Part shown: piece by piece, positions 1 to 11,123 of the stretch
Layout: each line of letters begins with the position of its first letter
How positions within the stretch are numbered: position 1 is the stretch's first letter
From: Ophiura sarsii
Lineage: Eukaryota; Echinodermata; Ophiuroidea; Amphilepidida; Ophiuridae
DNA: 64,000 bases
Assembly (NCBI GenBank): GCA_035610835.1
Contig: CM069441.1
Location: 107,755,144-107,819,143 of the forward strand
Reading direction: 5' to 3'
Notes under the pieces: generated by a model
The model's input: the letters and a program-made list of their open reading frames with translations, nothing else
The model's database searches: none
What the model was told of the DNA's origin: nothing
Translations under genes and position numbers: made by a program

Positions 1-339
1 AAGGCGTTGACTAAATCCTCACGGAGTTCTTTGTTGGTGGATTGAATCACTGAGAGATCTAAAGTAAGGTTCCCAATTGCAAAATCTTCACGATGTTTCA
101 CATTTATTTCATCAGTCAATATCTCGTTGTGAAACAGGGCGTCGTCTAAGTCGTCATGCATCGTTGCATTTGCTGCTGTAATCGCTGAAATAACTTGAAC
201 ACCAGATAAAGCCGTATATCCACTTTGGACATTGTGAAATCTTGTCTGAATCACACCAATCCAAATCGTCGTTAGTATTATCAATGAAATCGTCACTGAA
301 AACATTACTCGCAGAATTTTCAACTGATTGCGTATGTAC
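1..339 (-). CDS. Type II membrane protein with helical stalk, coding exon 2 (partial)
   Basis: This exon runs off the left window edge. Its acceptor (TTTTTACAG) lies just above 339, and the first exon base completes a codon begun in the exon at 1409-1503. The frame stays open for 112 further codons, giving residues 33-144 of the protein. It starts with a basic stretch (R35, K39, R42), then a membrane helix at about residues 43-62 (FSVTISLIILTTIWIGVI). After that comes a polar helical segment with sequons N89-A-T and N122-L-T and heptad-like leucines. Positive-inside charge and the downstream sequons predict a cytoplasmic N-terminus. The C-terminal functional domain lies outside the window, so function is unknown; collagen-like, fibrinogen-like or sensor-type proteins are all possible. 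A weak donor-like GTGAGG at 17-22 could end the exon slightly earlier. Confidence 0.75.
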
Positions 340-1408
340 CTGTAAAAATAAAATATCATTGTAAAAAAGTGCAATGCAAATAAAAAATTCAAACATTTAA
401 ATCATAATGTCTAATAGTTTTAAGCTAAGATAAATCGAATGTTATGTCTATCAATCAAACAATTTAATAAGGAATATATAATATAAACAATGTTATGAGA
501 TGAGATTATCAATAATCTCTAGCAAATGTCATGATTTGTCGCTTAAAACATGTACAATTATGATACAGGGTGAGTCATGAAGTTGAACTTTGAAACTTTT
601 TAAACGTTGCAAGAATGATGTATTAAGCCAATCGCATTTTGTATTTATCTTTGATAAACTTTTCACTGCACATAAACCCAATTTATATGTTGTCCACGAA
701 ACAGTGATTTTCAATTGACACTGCACACATAGCATTTCAACATTTGAATATCCCGCCAACAAACCATGGAATAATTTCATATCATTATTCAAATTTAGAA
801 CATCATAAGCAATTCAGAGCATGGGTAAGGTATGTTAGTTATGTTACTTCCATTTAAACAAGAAAGGATGTATGAAATTCCAAATACGTCACAAATTTAC
901 TCAACTTGTCTAACATGGGCCCGGAGGCCCCCCCCCCCCCCCCCCCCCCATTCTACCTTTAACTATCATTCGGGGGAATTGCCCCCTTTCGGGGAATTAT
1001 AGGGTTTTACTGCATTTCTATCCAATTTCAAGGCGTCTCTCGGGGAAATCGAAACAAAATTAGTATAAAATAACTACGCGCGCATATATGTCCACGAATA
1101 ATCTTTAAGAAGCCCATTTAAAACCAATTTCGCGCGCTACTCTACACGCGTATGGGGTTTCCCTAGGGAAATAGGGAAATTCTGTACACGCCACAGGGAC
1201 AAACATGTGAAATAGGTGCATCATTAAATAACGTCACCAAGGCAAACGAAAAATGTTAATAACAACTATGTTATTCTTATAATAAATGTTTAACGTTTTT
1301 TCAAAATCTTCAACTTGGTTTTGAAAAAAATATGGCTTCTTTCCACTCACTATCGCAGATTTGTTGACTCACCCTGTATGCTATTTGACTTATGTGTAAA
1401 TATCTTAC
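340..1408 (-). other. Intron of the stalk-protein gene
   Basis: This phase-2 GT-AG intron separates the first two coding exons of the stalk-protein gene. It contains a run of 22 C residues at 928-949 beside a short CpG-rich stretch (about 1070-1200). An 87-codon open frame at 529-792 shows no protein-like features. I see nothing else in it. Confidence 0.6.
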
Positions 1409-1503
1409 TTGTATTCCTTAATTGAAATACCCCCGCCTGTATATTCCTCGTCCTCCATCTTGAATTGCTCATACATTATTGATTGATGTAAATCACTGCT
1501 CAT
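1409..1503 (-). CDS. Type II membrane protein with helical stalk, coding exon 1 (start)
   Basis: The ATG at 1503 opens 31 codons (MSSDLHQSIMYEQFK, then an acidic and Gly-rich stretch) plus two bases, followed by a good donor (AA|GTAAGATATT). The leftover AA joins G at 339 to make a Lys codon, and the frame continues into the membrane helix of the next exon. An in-frame TGA lies 7 codons upstream, so this ATG is the first usable start. The exon probably extends to 1530, where a TGTTCAG acceptor implies an upstream noncoding exon. A short out-of-frame upstream ATG begins within 1504-1530 and terminates just inside the coding region. The N-terminus is polar and acidic with no signal peptide, as expected for a signal-anchored type II protein. 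Confidence 0.75.
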
Positions 1504-1530
1504 CGCTGCAAGGTTTAATCCTCATCGATC

Positions 1531-2218
1531 CTGAACACAGAACATCAAATTGAAACGCACCGAGTTTATTACATTAGTGACTTTAAAATTACGGGGACGG
1601 CTAAGCCTGTATTTTCTGTTGAAGCAACTTGTGTCTCGGATTAAAATCGATCACAAGGAAGCATCATAAAAGGCCACGTAGCCTCTAGTGTACATAATGT
1701 ATACACACTGCTTAAATATATATAATTAAATACTGAAAACATAATCATAAAGGTTGCTCAAACCATTTTGTTGTTTATGTCCTAAGCTCTAATTTGATAG
1801 GTCCCAAGCCAATATTAACGTTATGGTTATCTTCAAATAAACTCTCAACTATTGGTTCTTAGTTATGCAAATTTATCAAATAGATGAAGAAATACAAAGA
1901 AAAGTTTTATTTCGCTCATTCAACAAAAATATTAGAATTAGGGATGTGCACAACATATCTGAATTCCAGGTTTCTAGAGTACACACACATCTCTAGATAT
2001 AAATTAAAATATGTTTTGAACTTAATGCTAATTAACTATGTAAATAATACGCAAATGATGTTATTTTATAAAATTGTTCTTGTAAATATTTACGCACCAA
2101 ACTTGACTTTATTTGGAGGAAAAGTGGTGTTCTTTTTATTGTAATTTAAGTGAATTTGGAAAAACGGGCATGTATGGTAAGTTGCACTGTAGTACACTGA
2201 AAACCTAAACAGGGCGCC
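1531..2218. other. Noncoding stretch
   Basis: This is probably 5'-UTR intron or upstream sequence of the minus-strand stalk-protein gene. About 1640-1700 resembles 5340-5390 (both contain a CATCATAAA-GGCC motif), which suggests an old dispersed repeat. No coding signal is visible. Confidence 0.4.
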
Positions 2219-2431
2219 TGACTAACTTAAAGCTATTCCAGATAGTGTCCATTTTGACTAGCTTTAGCCTAGTCCAGCACTGCTGGACTAGCTTTAAGCT
2301 CTACTAGCTTGATGTTAGTCCGTCCTAAGCTGGACTAGTTTAGGCTAGTCGTTCGACTAGCTTTAAGTTAATAATAATAATAATAAGTTAGTCCAGATAG
2401 TGTCCATTCTGACTAACGTAAGGTTAGTCAA
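2219..2431. repeat. Palindrome-tiled repeat (GACTAGCTTTAAGCTAGTC family)
   Basis: The block is built almost wholly of GACTAG, CTAGTC, CTTTAAG and TTAGTC words in both orientations, so many overlapping hairpins can form. The phrase CCAGATAGTGTCCATT occurs near both ends (about 2238 and 2393) in direct orientation. A short (AAT)n run sits at about 2370-2385. Confidence 0.6.
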
Positions 2432-3480
2432 GCTCAAACCATATAAAGTGCTCAACAAAAGAAAGTCGTACACTTTGTTTAGGTAATTTAAAGTAACTTT
2501 CGATTATGTTTTTGCCAAACAGGCTAGATAAACATTTGGATGACTCTTTTAGGCACATTTTGATACCAAACATAACACATAGCAACAAAGATAAACCATG
2601 ATTAGCGCCATTTAAAGAAAATTGGTCACTTTTCAAAAGTCACATTTTCAATACACTACGCGGGAGGAAAATGGGTGTGTGTGAGATTAACTCCGTGTGT
2701 GCCACTGTTATAACCAGGATTGACCGGCGGGCAATCGATCACACAGTGCAGCCGTTTCTCCATTCCATAAAAATCCCTTTACATTCATATCCCTAGTTTA
2801 AGTTTTCAGTGTAGGCCCTACCCGTATTGAATACCAGGCTTTTCAAACCGGCGAGTCATACAGGTGCAAGCGAAGATTTATTAAATACCAATACCATGTT
2901 AAAGATGCAAAAAACTTACTAGGCCTATGTAGACACCGGTCACTTTATTCATGTTATTCGATACTCATTAAAAGAACAAAAAACGATATTGATACATTCG
3001 AGGCTCACTCAGGCATCACGGATGTGTAAGTTGATATTATTCAACCCGGTTTGAGGGGAAGTAGTTGAAACTAATGGTCCCGCGGTAGTTGGTAGATTTG
3101 GATTACTTCCCGACTCGCCGTGGAGGGAGGTTGTCACCAAGGGACAATTATTTCTCGAAATGAACTATGTTGCATTTGCTTTTTTACACGTCATACCAGT
3201 CAGCACGCAGGTATCGCTTTAAATGAGTGACCTTGCCGATTTCTAACCCAAGCAAAGATCGATTTCAGGATGTCAACCTTGCGCTAAAACCTTATGAGAA
3301 GTTTGTTTTCCCTGAATTAATTGAGGTAGGGTTAGCTGGCAGCCATGATGAGGAAGTAGGTGGATTGTTCGTAATTTTCTCTATAATATGATGCCAAATC
3401 TGACATAATTGGTCCACAAACAGTGATTTTATCGCTAATTTTAGAATTTAACAACTTTCGTGACTTTGCTTCTTGTATCT
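2432..3480. other. Noncoding stretch
   Basis: No gene is supported. A segment at about 2837-2900 (TCAAAC followed by ATACAGGTGC) recurs in diverged form at about 6766-6845 and 8010-8085, so part of this stretch belongs to an old dispersed repeat. Confidence 0.35.
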
Positions 3481-4210
3481 ATTCACTTGACCGGACTAAG
3501 ATTCGTACGATATTTTAAGAGCAATTTCCGTACTAACGGAATCTTAAGCTTTAATTTCATATCAAAAACATTGATGCCCGACTTCTTTTTTGATAAGAAA
3601 AACCGAGTTTGATTGTCACCGATTTTCGGTCAGAAAACGAAACTTACGATCCCCCGTTAGGCCTCGCCAACTTGATTTTTAGTTTCCCGTAACACGCCCG
3701 CGCTTCATTTTCATGCCCGCGTTTGAATTCATTATTGAAATTTTTGAAAAAAATACCGTTTTTCCAATGAAAACGTCCGAATTCATGCATTTTGTGTGAT
3801 GAAATTGTGAAATGTTTATTCATTTTGACCAGAATAGCCTTTCTGTAAAAAAAATATCATATGACATTGTGTAGCGCAGAAGGATCGATTTCGAACCCCG
3901 GACCTCTCGCTCCTAAAGCGAGCCCTCTACCATCTGAGCTATCAAGCAAATCTGAATATAATCGTGAGATTTTTACACTTGATCAACAACCCGTCGACGC
4001 TACGAAATGAATTTAGATCGAGACAAGATTCGAGGAGCTATTTTATAAGCATTCACTTGACCGGACTAAATAATTTTATAAAATTGTAAGCATGTTTCTA
4101 GTTACAAAAGACTATGAATATTATGATACGATGGATAAAATTGATGCCTGATTCTTCAGAAGCGACTTTTTTACCGTGAATTTGGCTTTAGTTTCGTCAA
4201 GTTTTTCTTG
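3481..4210 (+). repeat. Direct-repeat pair flanking a tRNA-like sequence
   Basis: The phrase ATTCACTTGACCGGACTAA occurs at about 3481 and again at about 4053. Both copies continue with a diverged stretch containing ATTGATGCC(C/T)GA. The two copies are about 570 bp apart and bracket the tRNA-like sequence at 3873-3947. Confidence 0.5.
3873..3947 (-). pseudogene. tRNA pseudogene or tRNA-derived element
   Basis: The minus strand shows a good A-box region (TAGCTCAGATGGTAGAG), a perfect 5-bp anticodon stem CTCGC/GCGAG around loop TTTAGGA, and a B-box core GGTTCGAAATC. The T stem does not close and the acceptor ends do not pair. A functional tRNA is therefore unlikely; the loop would give anticodon UAG. 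It may be a dead tRNA gene or a SINE head. Confidence 0.5.
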
Positions 4211-5471
4211 AATTCGGGTTTGTCGGATTGCAATAATTTGCACCGAAAATACAACATGTCATGAAGTTCACAGATAATATTAGATAATATTATTTGCATA
4301 ATATGCCTTTTTACTATACAATTTCATGGCAAATGTGTTTGAAATGTGTGATTATAATCATGAAAAGAGCTCATTTACATCGTGCTATTACGAGGTCAAC
4401 TATGACTGCGAAGTGGTATCGCTACGGATGAGTACTTCCGGTTCGCTTTGCTGGGTTAGAAAAGGAACGACTTTTCGCGTGGTTGCATACTGACTGATAC
4501 ATATTTCATTTTAACTTAAAGCTATTTATTGACAAATTAAAACAGTTTACGGAGTTCCGTGTAGTAGCGAGGGAGAAGTGGACTCAAGTCCTACATTGGG
4601 AGAACAATATCATCGAAAACCATATCTTTTCTTCACGGATTTTTATCACAAAAAATCCCAATTCTCCGTTTGTTATAGTTGCCGGCAGACGACGCCAATT
4701 TTGTCGCCAATATTTGCCAAGTTCGCTGTTCCAATTTTCAACCTCGTTGTTGGAGTCGCCGTTCGATATTTACGTAATATTTATAGTCTCTAGACGGTTT
4801 AGGGGAACTGTATTGATTTGAGGTAGGTATCCAAAATCTCCAGACCTTCGGTAGTAAAATAAACACCACAAACAAGCATTCGACAGATTTTTATTTCCCC
4901 AATTTTTAAAAAAAACCAAACACCAACAAAAAAAGAGAAAACGTATGAGGCGTAATAACTTCAAATCATACCAATCACACCGTCGTTTTCGCCGACGAGG
5001 ACAACACACTAATTCGGGATGAAGAAGTTGATGCTTACAAGATGAACGACTAGACGACGTATTGTTCTATACGTGATCGGGAATATCATTCAGTAAAATT
5101 GAAACACCATGTCATTGTAAGAAGTAAAATTATCTCAACCTCAAACCATTGGATTTGGCAATTCAATTCCAGTGTAGATACAGTTTTTATTTCTTTAGTG
5201 ATAGACTGTATTTTTGTATTTTTCGAACGAATTGTACAGTATCAGCCTCGCACGCAGGATTGTCACACTGAAATACACTATATCTGGCCACCGGCGAGGT
5301 TTCAATTAACAGCAGAGTGATACGGTGTTTTGTATTAATATCGATCATCAGAAGCCATCATAAAGGGCCGCGTGGTAGATGGCTCATGATGTTATGAAAT
5401 AACCTCTCAAACAGTAGTAAATAACGCGTCACTCTCAATCCCAGAAACTAGTATCGATCTGAAACGATGTA
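4211..5471. other. Noncoding stretch
   Basis: Several 70-80 codon open frames exist on both strands. None shows protein-like composition, splice context or domain motifs. About 5340-5390 is a diverged copy of about 1640-1700. Confidence 0.35.
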
Positions 5472-6537
5472 TATGGCCATGTGTTTTGAACTCACCACCC
5501 AAAAAGGGTGGTGGCGTTGCATTTTTGGTGACGAATCATCCATCTCTCTCTATTAACTCAACAACTAAATGTGGTAGAGCTATGGTTGAGGTGTCATGTG
5601 AAAGCCTATTTATCTAGCTACATCGTGTTAATAAATCAGGTATTTCTATAAATGTTTGGCTGAGATATGATTGATTATGTTGTGAAAGTCAGGGGTGGCG
5701 GCGGTGGCGGCGGCGGCGGTGGCGGCGGCGCTGTGTGCAATCTCTATGGGGAATATAGAAAATGTTCCCAATTCTACGTTCAATTTACTATAACTCCTCA
5801 TTCCTGTATGGTACAAACATGATTTTGCTCTCATTTTGTAGATTATTTTATATTCTATAAGATTCTGTTTCAACAAATGTGACAACTATTGTGCAACAAT
5901 TGTAATCATGAATCGATTGCGTTGTCCTTGGCTTTTTCCTATTCGCTACACAGTGAACTTGCCCTAATTCATCGGTTTTACATATATGACTATAACAAAA
6001 GAAATATTTAACCGATGATAGCAAAATTATACATTTTTGGAAAGCTCTCAAATAGGGGAATTCAAAAATGCCGTTTAAATCAGGATAGGGTGCATACCAA
6101 AAAAAATATACTTGTAAACTCTAATAATTATGAAATTTAAACGTTTGTGCTCATTTACTTCTCGATATAGTATATTTCAACACGTTTACCATTAACAACT
6201 ATTATGTTCTGATGGGTAATTGCATGAGGAACTTAAATATGCACAGTAAAATTATGATTGGGATAGGTATCAAATTATAATCGAGTTTAAATCAAAATAT
6301 GAAAAAAAATCGATATTTTTTGAACATTCTTAATCACAACATGTTACCATTAGGTCTTATCTAAATTCCAATAGCATATTTGGATTTCTTGTGAGATTAC
6401 CGTTAAGAAAATATATACTTAATATGGGGTAGAACAAATAGTTATTGCGATATGCTAATTCGAATCTCAGATGGTGTAAAATGTAAAAATCTGGACATGC
6501 AACGGTAAGGGTGGCGAGTTCAAAACACACGGCCATA
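5472..6537. mobile_element. Inverted-repeat DNA element, TA target duplication
   Basis: Termini TATGGCCATGTGTTTTGAAC and the near-identical inverted copy at 6505-6537 form a TIR of about 30 bp. TA flanks both ends (5470-5471 and 6538-6539), as in Tc1/mariner-type insertions. The 1,066-bp interior has a short GGCGGT-rich patch at about 5697-5732 and no transposase, so it is non-autonomous. Confidence 0.65.
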
Positions 6538-8111
6538 TACTGTCCCGAGTCTATGTGGGTTCGAGTTAATCACTGAGTGAAACAGTTGTTTAAAATACTT
6601 TTAGATATTGGTAGGTAAATCGCGTCGGTGTATTCATGCAATAGATCAAGCTGTTCAAAACATTTGAAGGATTTGACTTTCCACCGACGCTTTTTTAAAA
6701 GATATTTAAATAAAGTTGTTGTCGCATCAGGCTATCATAATATCCCTATTTAGAACTGGGATTGTCAAACATACAAGCCGTACAGGTGCGAGCGAGACAG
6801 ACATAGTAACAGTTTACTACAACATTTCAATACAGACGATCATCCCAGTTTTTCATTAACTCTGTTGCAATGCAATCATGCAAACAATTTGAACAGTTTT
6901 CAACTTTTTCTTCAATCTCCAGCTTACGTGAGCTATCCTCTAACCACTCGACCACGAGGCGCAAGCCCGGGGGGGGGGGGCACTCAACTTTCTTCTGGTA
7001 GGGGTGTGCCGCACGGGGTCTTAAAAGGGGGGCTACAGAACTGAACTGAGTCGATTTTATGAAGAAAAATAGGGTCTTAGGAACTGATTTCTTCAAAAAA
7101 GTAGGTCTTGAGAACTGGACTAAATTTCAATTTTGATAAAAAAGAACGCACATTTTGGTGTTAGAACGCAAAATATTCGAAGAATTGGGGCTTTGGAATG
7201 CACAATTTCGCGATTTTTGAATTTACAATAAAATTGGGTGTCTTAAGAACTGATGCAGGCTCAAAAGGGGGGGTCATAAGAGCTAGCAGCAGAGGGTGAA
7301 AAAGGGGGTCTTCAGCGCGGCACATACCTATACCCTTTTCCAATGTCAGTGCCCCCCCCCCCCCCGGGGGCGCAAGTCCAATTTTCAAAGCGTGCATGAG
7401 CCTTCTGTAAAACACGCGCTAAGTACGCTGTTGTAATTTGAAATGTGGATTAGTATAAACCGCACCCAGTCACCATCATCTGTCTGCTCGTCTGTCTAAA
7501 AACGTCAACATCATTGCCGCGGCCGTCGTCGTCGTCCATCTGTTCAATGATGAATTTCTAGTACAGGGATATTATATGTGCGCGCCAAGTCGTTTGAAGC
7601 TATATGTGTTTCGGACCAAGATAAAGACCTTGTAGTATTTAGCCCTGTCTGTCATGAAACAACTTAACACCAAGTCATCAATAAATATTCACTCTCGTTC
7701 CCTGAACGATTGCATCTATTGTATCGATCTGAACATTATGCACTCATTATTCATGTGCGCGTGGGTTCGAGTTTAATTCTGTTAAAACGCTGTTTTGCTG
7801 CTGTTCAATTATCACAAATATAGTTACGTCAATCGGACACGGTGAATGTATGTCATAATTTAATATGTTGAAATTGTTATATATAGAAGATTTACACTTT
7901 CACCCGGCGTCATCTCTTTTTTAACGATAGATTTGTTTCACAACAGCCACTATAAGGGCCATTCTGTTGTCGCAAGAGACTACCAATGCCCATACTAATC
8001 ACTGCGCTTTTCAAACATACAGGTGCTATGAAACACACATAGTATCAGTTCTAAAAGACATTTCAATAGAGATTATCATCCCTGCACTAGAAAATCTTTG
8101 ATCTGTTCATG
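6538..8111. repeat. Old dispersed repeats including a poly-G/poly-C bounded unit
   Basis: A unit at about 6968-7370 begins with a G run next to GCACTCAAC and ends in a C run next to GTCAGTG. Its inner part (about 7220-7330, TCATAAGAGCTAGCAGCAG) recurs inverted at about 54130-54250. About 6766-6845 and 8010-8085 are diverged copies of one segment (ACATACAGGTGC and AACATTTCAATA words). No gene is supported. Confidence 0.5.
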
Positions 8112-8330
8112 GTGTGTCTAACATGTGGTCCAGTGGAATGAGCACCGCCTCATAATCAGGAGGTTGTGAGTTCGACAACCAATGCGGCAAATATGTTGTG
8201 TTCTTGGGTGAGATACTACCAGACTTGTCTCTCGCCGCACAGCCTTTATAATGGGGAGCTGGTTGGGGATAAAACCTAAGTATCTATTTAACATCTATTT
8301 GGAAAAGCGCCATATAAAATAACATCTTAC
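8112..8330 (+). mobile_element. tRNA-derived SINE
   Basis: The 5' part has a tRNA-like A box (GTGGTCCAGTGGAATGAGCA), an anticodon-arm-like CCTCATAATCAGGAGG resembling elongator tRNA-Met, and a B box (GGTTGTGAGTTCGACAACC). An unrelated body of about 130 bp follows, ending near GCGCCATATAAAATAACATC. These RNA polymerase III promoter elements plus a non-tRNA tail are the hallmark of SINEs. Confidence 0.7.
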
Positions 8331-8644
8331 CTTCTTATACCGCAAAACAGTGTGTGCAGGGGTTTAGCACTAGTGATATGATTTATGTCCAGTTGACTAC
8401 CGTATTTGATATGTTTGGGCAGATACACCGTCACCAGCTTTTATTGAAGTTACACCGGAAGATTGAAGCATAATATGATATGTATTGCTATAGGTACTTC
8501 CGAATATTGTGACCTACATGTTGGAACGGATATTTGGGTTGTAGGCCCTATTGTTGGTTTTACAGAGAACATCATACGCCTTTATATTTCCTCTGCTAGA
8601 CCATGGCTAGACTGACATCATTGATGACAACAGGAACTCGTCCG

Positions 8645-8716
8645 TAATTAAGCGCTGTGGTACCATTTTATAATGTGCATGAGAGCGCTATATAAATGCT
8701 CATTATTATTATTACG
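8645..8716 (+). repeat. SINE-like 3' end with ATT tail
   Basis: The sequence AGAGCGCTATATAAATGCTC followed by (ATT)n resembles the 3' ends of invertebrate SINEs. A similar end (GCACTTTATGAATGCTG, then (ATA)n) occurs at about 48170-48225. No 5' tRNA-like head is visible here. Confidence 0.4.
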
Positions 8717-9196
8717 TTATTGTTTTATTGTCAGAGCTACTATCTGGGCTTTTGTACTTTGCAAAAAGATATCATTACCTCACATGCACTGGCTATTTGC
8801 CAACAAACCGCGATGTACCAATAGACAGCCCAAACATGGGTGGGAGGAAAATTGCGGTCAGCAACTGTTGAATTCTTTGTAACGGCAATGTTGGAAAGAT
8901 GAATGTGTAGGAGTTCAGGATATGCTTTCGATTCAAAATACCAAGAATAAAATTGTTCTGAGCTTTCAAGAAGACACGAATATGACATGCAAATTTGGTT
9001 TCAAATACTATGATACAGAGGCCTACTGACCTTTTCACCCCACTGGTAACAACTTTGGTGGTTTTATGGGGATTTTTGAGAAATATTATATGTCATGTTT
9101 GTCAGAATTACAAAAGAAGATACCGGGAGCTTCTCAGAAACCATTATGGCCGGTCGCATTACCAAGTTTATTCAAACTTTAGAACAAGTATAGTTT

Positions 9197-9456
9197 AGGT
9201 CCCAGATACTGGATTATACTAGTAATACTAGTCTAGTATCGTCCGATACTATATAGAACATCCAGTATCGTTCGATACTGGTACAAAGTCAGTGTTCCAG
9301 TATCGGGCGATACAATAATAATGTACACAATAATGTACACAATAATGTACACAATAATGTACCAGTATCGTTCGATACTGGGACAAATCGCTACTGGCAA
9401 ATTTCATGTGCCAGTATCGTACGACAGGCTTAATTGTATACCAGTATCTGGGACCT
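9197..9456. mobile_element. Palindrome-tiled inverted-repeat element
   Basis: The ends AGGTCCCAGATACTGG and its exact inverse (9441-9456) define a 260-bp element. Its interior is tiled with the self-complementary CCAGTATCGTTCGATACTGG and variants. A small (ACAATAATGT)n array lies at about 9310-9360. The right flank is TTAA and the left is TTT, close to the TTAA target of the AGGT-ended MITEs elsewhere in the window. Confidence 0.7.
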
Positions 9457-10746
9457 TTAAAGTACTTTTTATCCTAAACTTTCCTTCCCATTATTTCTGT
9501 ACATGGTTCCCCTTCGTGGTTCAGAAGTTGGTAAACCTGAATCGTTAGTAAGACAAAACATACCAAGTTCTGGTTCTGCTCTATTCATTGTCCGTACAAA
9601 GCCAATCTTTTCACTTGTAGAACGCCCTCTATATTATTGAATATTCAATATATTCCTATCCTTTTGTCATAGGAAAAGAACTGTGGGTATTGATAGAATT
9701 AATGTACGGAATATCCTAGTCCGATCCTGTGTACAGTTGTAAAGATCGATATAATGTACAATTACTTTGTTATTCATTTTAAAGCTATTTCTGAGGGAAA
9801 CGGGTATCAGGGTAGAAACAGTTAATTTTGGTAGGCACCTCCCGAAATGCTAATACGATGAAACAGGTTCATTTTATGTTCCCCTACCTTAACATTTTTG
9901 TGTTACAGATCAAACAACCTGAAGCCATAAAGCGTCTGATTTGCTGATTTTAGTTATGGACCACGGCAGCCTCGATGATCTTCCTGCATCGCATAGTATT
10001 TCGGCCTGTAACCATTTTAAGTCATGAAACTATCGTACAACTTGCAATGTTTCACGTTCAATTCTCAAAGCCCTAGCGTACGTAATACTGAAGCGGTTAG
10101 CGATTGAACAGCACCCACAAGAAGCTTATAAATATCCTAATGAACAATTCCCATTGTTTAAAATGCTAATCGCTTGGTTATTTGAATTTTTAAGACATAT
10201 GGGGATCAGCAACGCGTATAAGAAATGTGATCTAATCTAGTGTAGTGGGCGCTGTCACACCTAGCCGATTTGGCCTGCCAAATTTTGAGGATCGGTACTA
10301 GTCCTGTAGCGCAACAGTATCCATCGCTAAGAACGGAGTTAGGTGCGGTATTGTAACTTTTGTGTATTCACCTGACACATGATGCATTGAGTGTGTTAGT
10401 TTTTTAAAGAACGACGCATAACAATCCCGCACCTTACAATCCCGCACCTTACAATCCCGCACCTTAATGTAAGAACGGTAGTACATCGTCTGGACATCGT
10501 CAGAACAACGGCCGGCGACTGTAGAAACTTTTGAACATATGTTCAAAAATGTCTGCCGTTGCGCTGTCGGAGCGAGCAATGGACTACAACGGCAGTACAT
10601 GTCGGTAGAGCAACGATAGCGCCCCGTAATAGATAGGCAGCTATCCGGTGGCCTCATATTGGTACCGATGCGCCTTAGCATAGTGGCCCAGCTTTAGGGC
10701 TCCCACGCACGCAGGAATCCCGGTTAGATTCCTCAACCACGTGTGG
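9457..10746. other. Noncoding stretch with a short tandem repeat
   Basis: Three direct copies of ACAATCCCGCACCTT lie at 10421-10465. A 127-codon minus-strand open frame at 10298-10681 spans them and has no recognisable domain. I see nothing else. Confidence 0.4.
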
Positions 10747-10870
10747 GATTTACATCAAAACATTGCTTTAGGGAATGACCACTGGCCTACTTAATCTGTA
10801 AATAAGAGAATGTATGACCGGCCAATCGGCGGCCAATAGCTTAACTGCCGGTATAAAAGTGATAAGGCAG
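10747..10870 (+). repeat. Repeated leader block with TATA-like motif, copy 1
   Basis: This segment of about 120 bp recurs at 12929-13036 with few differences. Both copies contain CCGGTATAAAAGTGATAAGG, a TATA-box-like sequence. In this copy the homology ends exactly where the Penelope-like frame begins, so it may be the 5' control region of that retroelement. Confidence 0.55.
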
Positions 10871-11123
10871 TTCATCCCTACGCCTAAACAACCACATCGA
10901 ACTCAACTCCTCAAAGACTTTAACGATCTAGCAAGGAAAATGAGAATCAAATATATCATGCGAAATAAGCATTCTAAGTACAACATTTTCAAGTGTTCGT
11001 ATCGACATATACGCCTCATACCCGTAATGTTGATTTGGAAACAAAATATATTATCAAAACATTGGCACAAAATCGTAAACTCTGGAATATTAAAACAATT
11101 ATTCCCACAACCACCACTCTTGG
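10862..11123 (+). pseudogene. Penelope-like retroelement remnant, 5' part
   Basis: The frame from 10814 reads FIPTPKQPHRTQLLKDFNDL and then ARKMRIKYIM. This resembles the N-terminal signature of Penelope-like reverse transcriptases, a FIPTP motif followed by a DF..L.RK.R.K segment. The catalytic domain is missing: the frame soon passes to a C-terminal-like segment (NILSKHWHKI, QLFPQPPLL), implying an internal deletion. A Mutator-like insertion then interrupts the frame at 11124, and it resumes in frame at about 12131. The assignment rests on motif memory without a search; another retroelement using the same C-terminal motif is the alternative. Confidence 0.5.

Noticed and set aside
154..396. 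80-codon minus-strand ORF at the left edge
   Set aside because: It is out of phase with the exon 1409-1503 junction; the overlapping frame stays open to the window edge and encodes the membrane helix.
10298..10681. 127-codon minus-strand ORF
   Set aside because: No domain, no splice support, and it contains the 15-bp triple repeat read as KVRDC.
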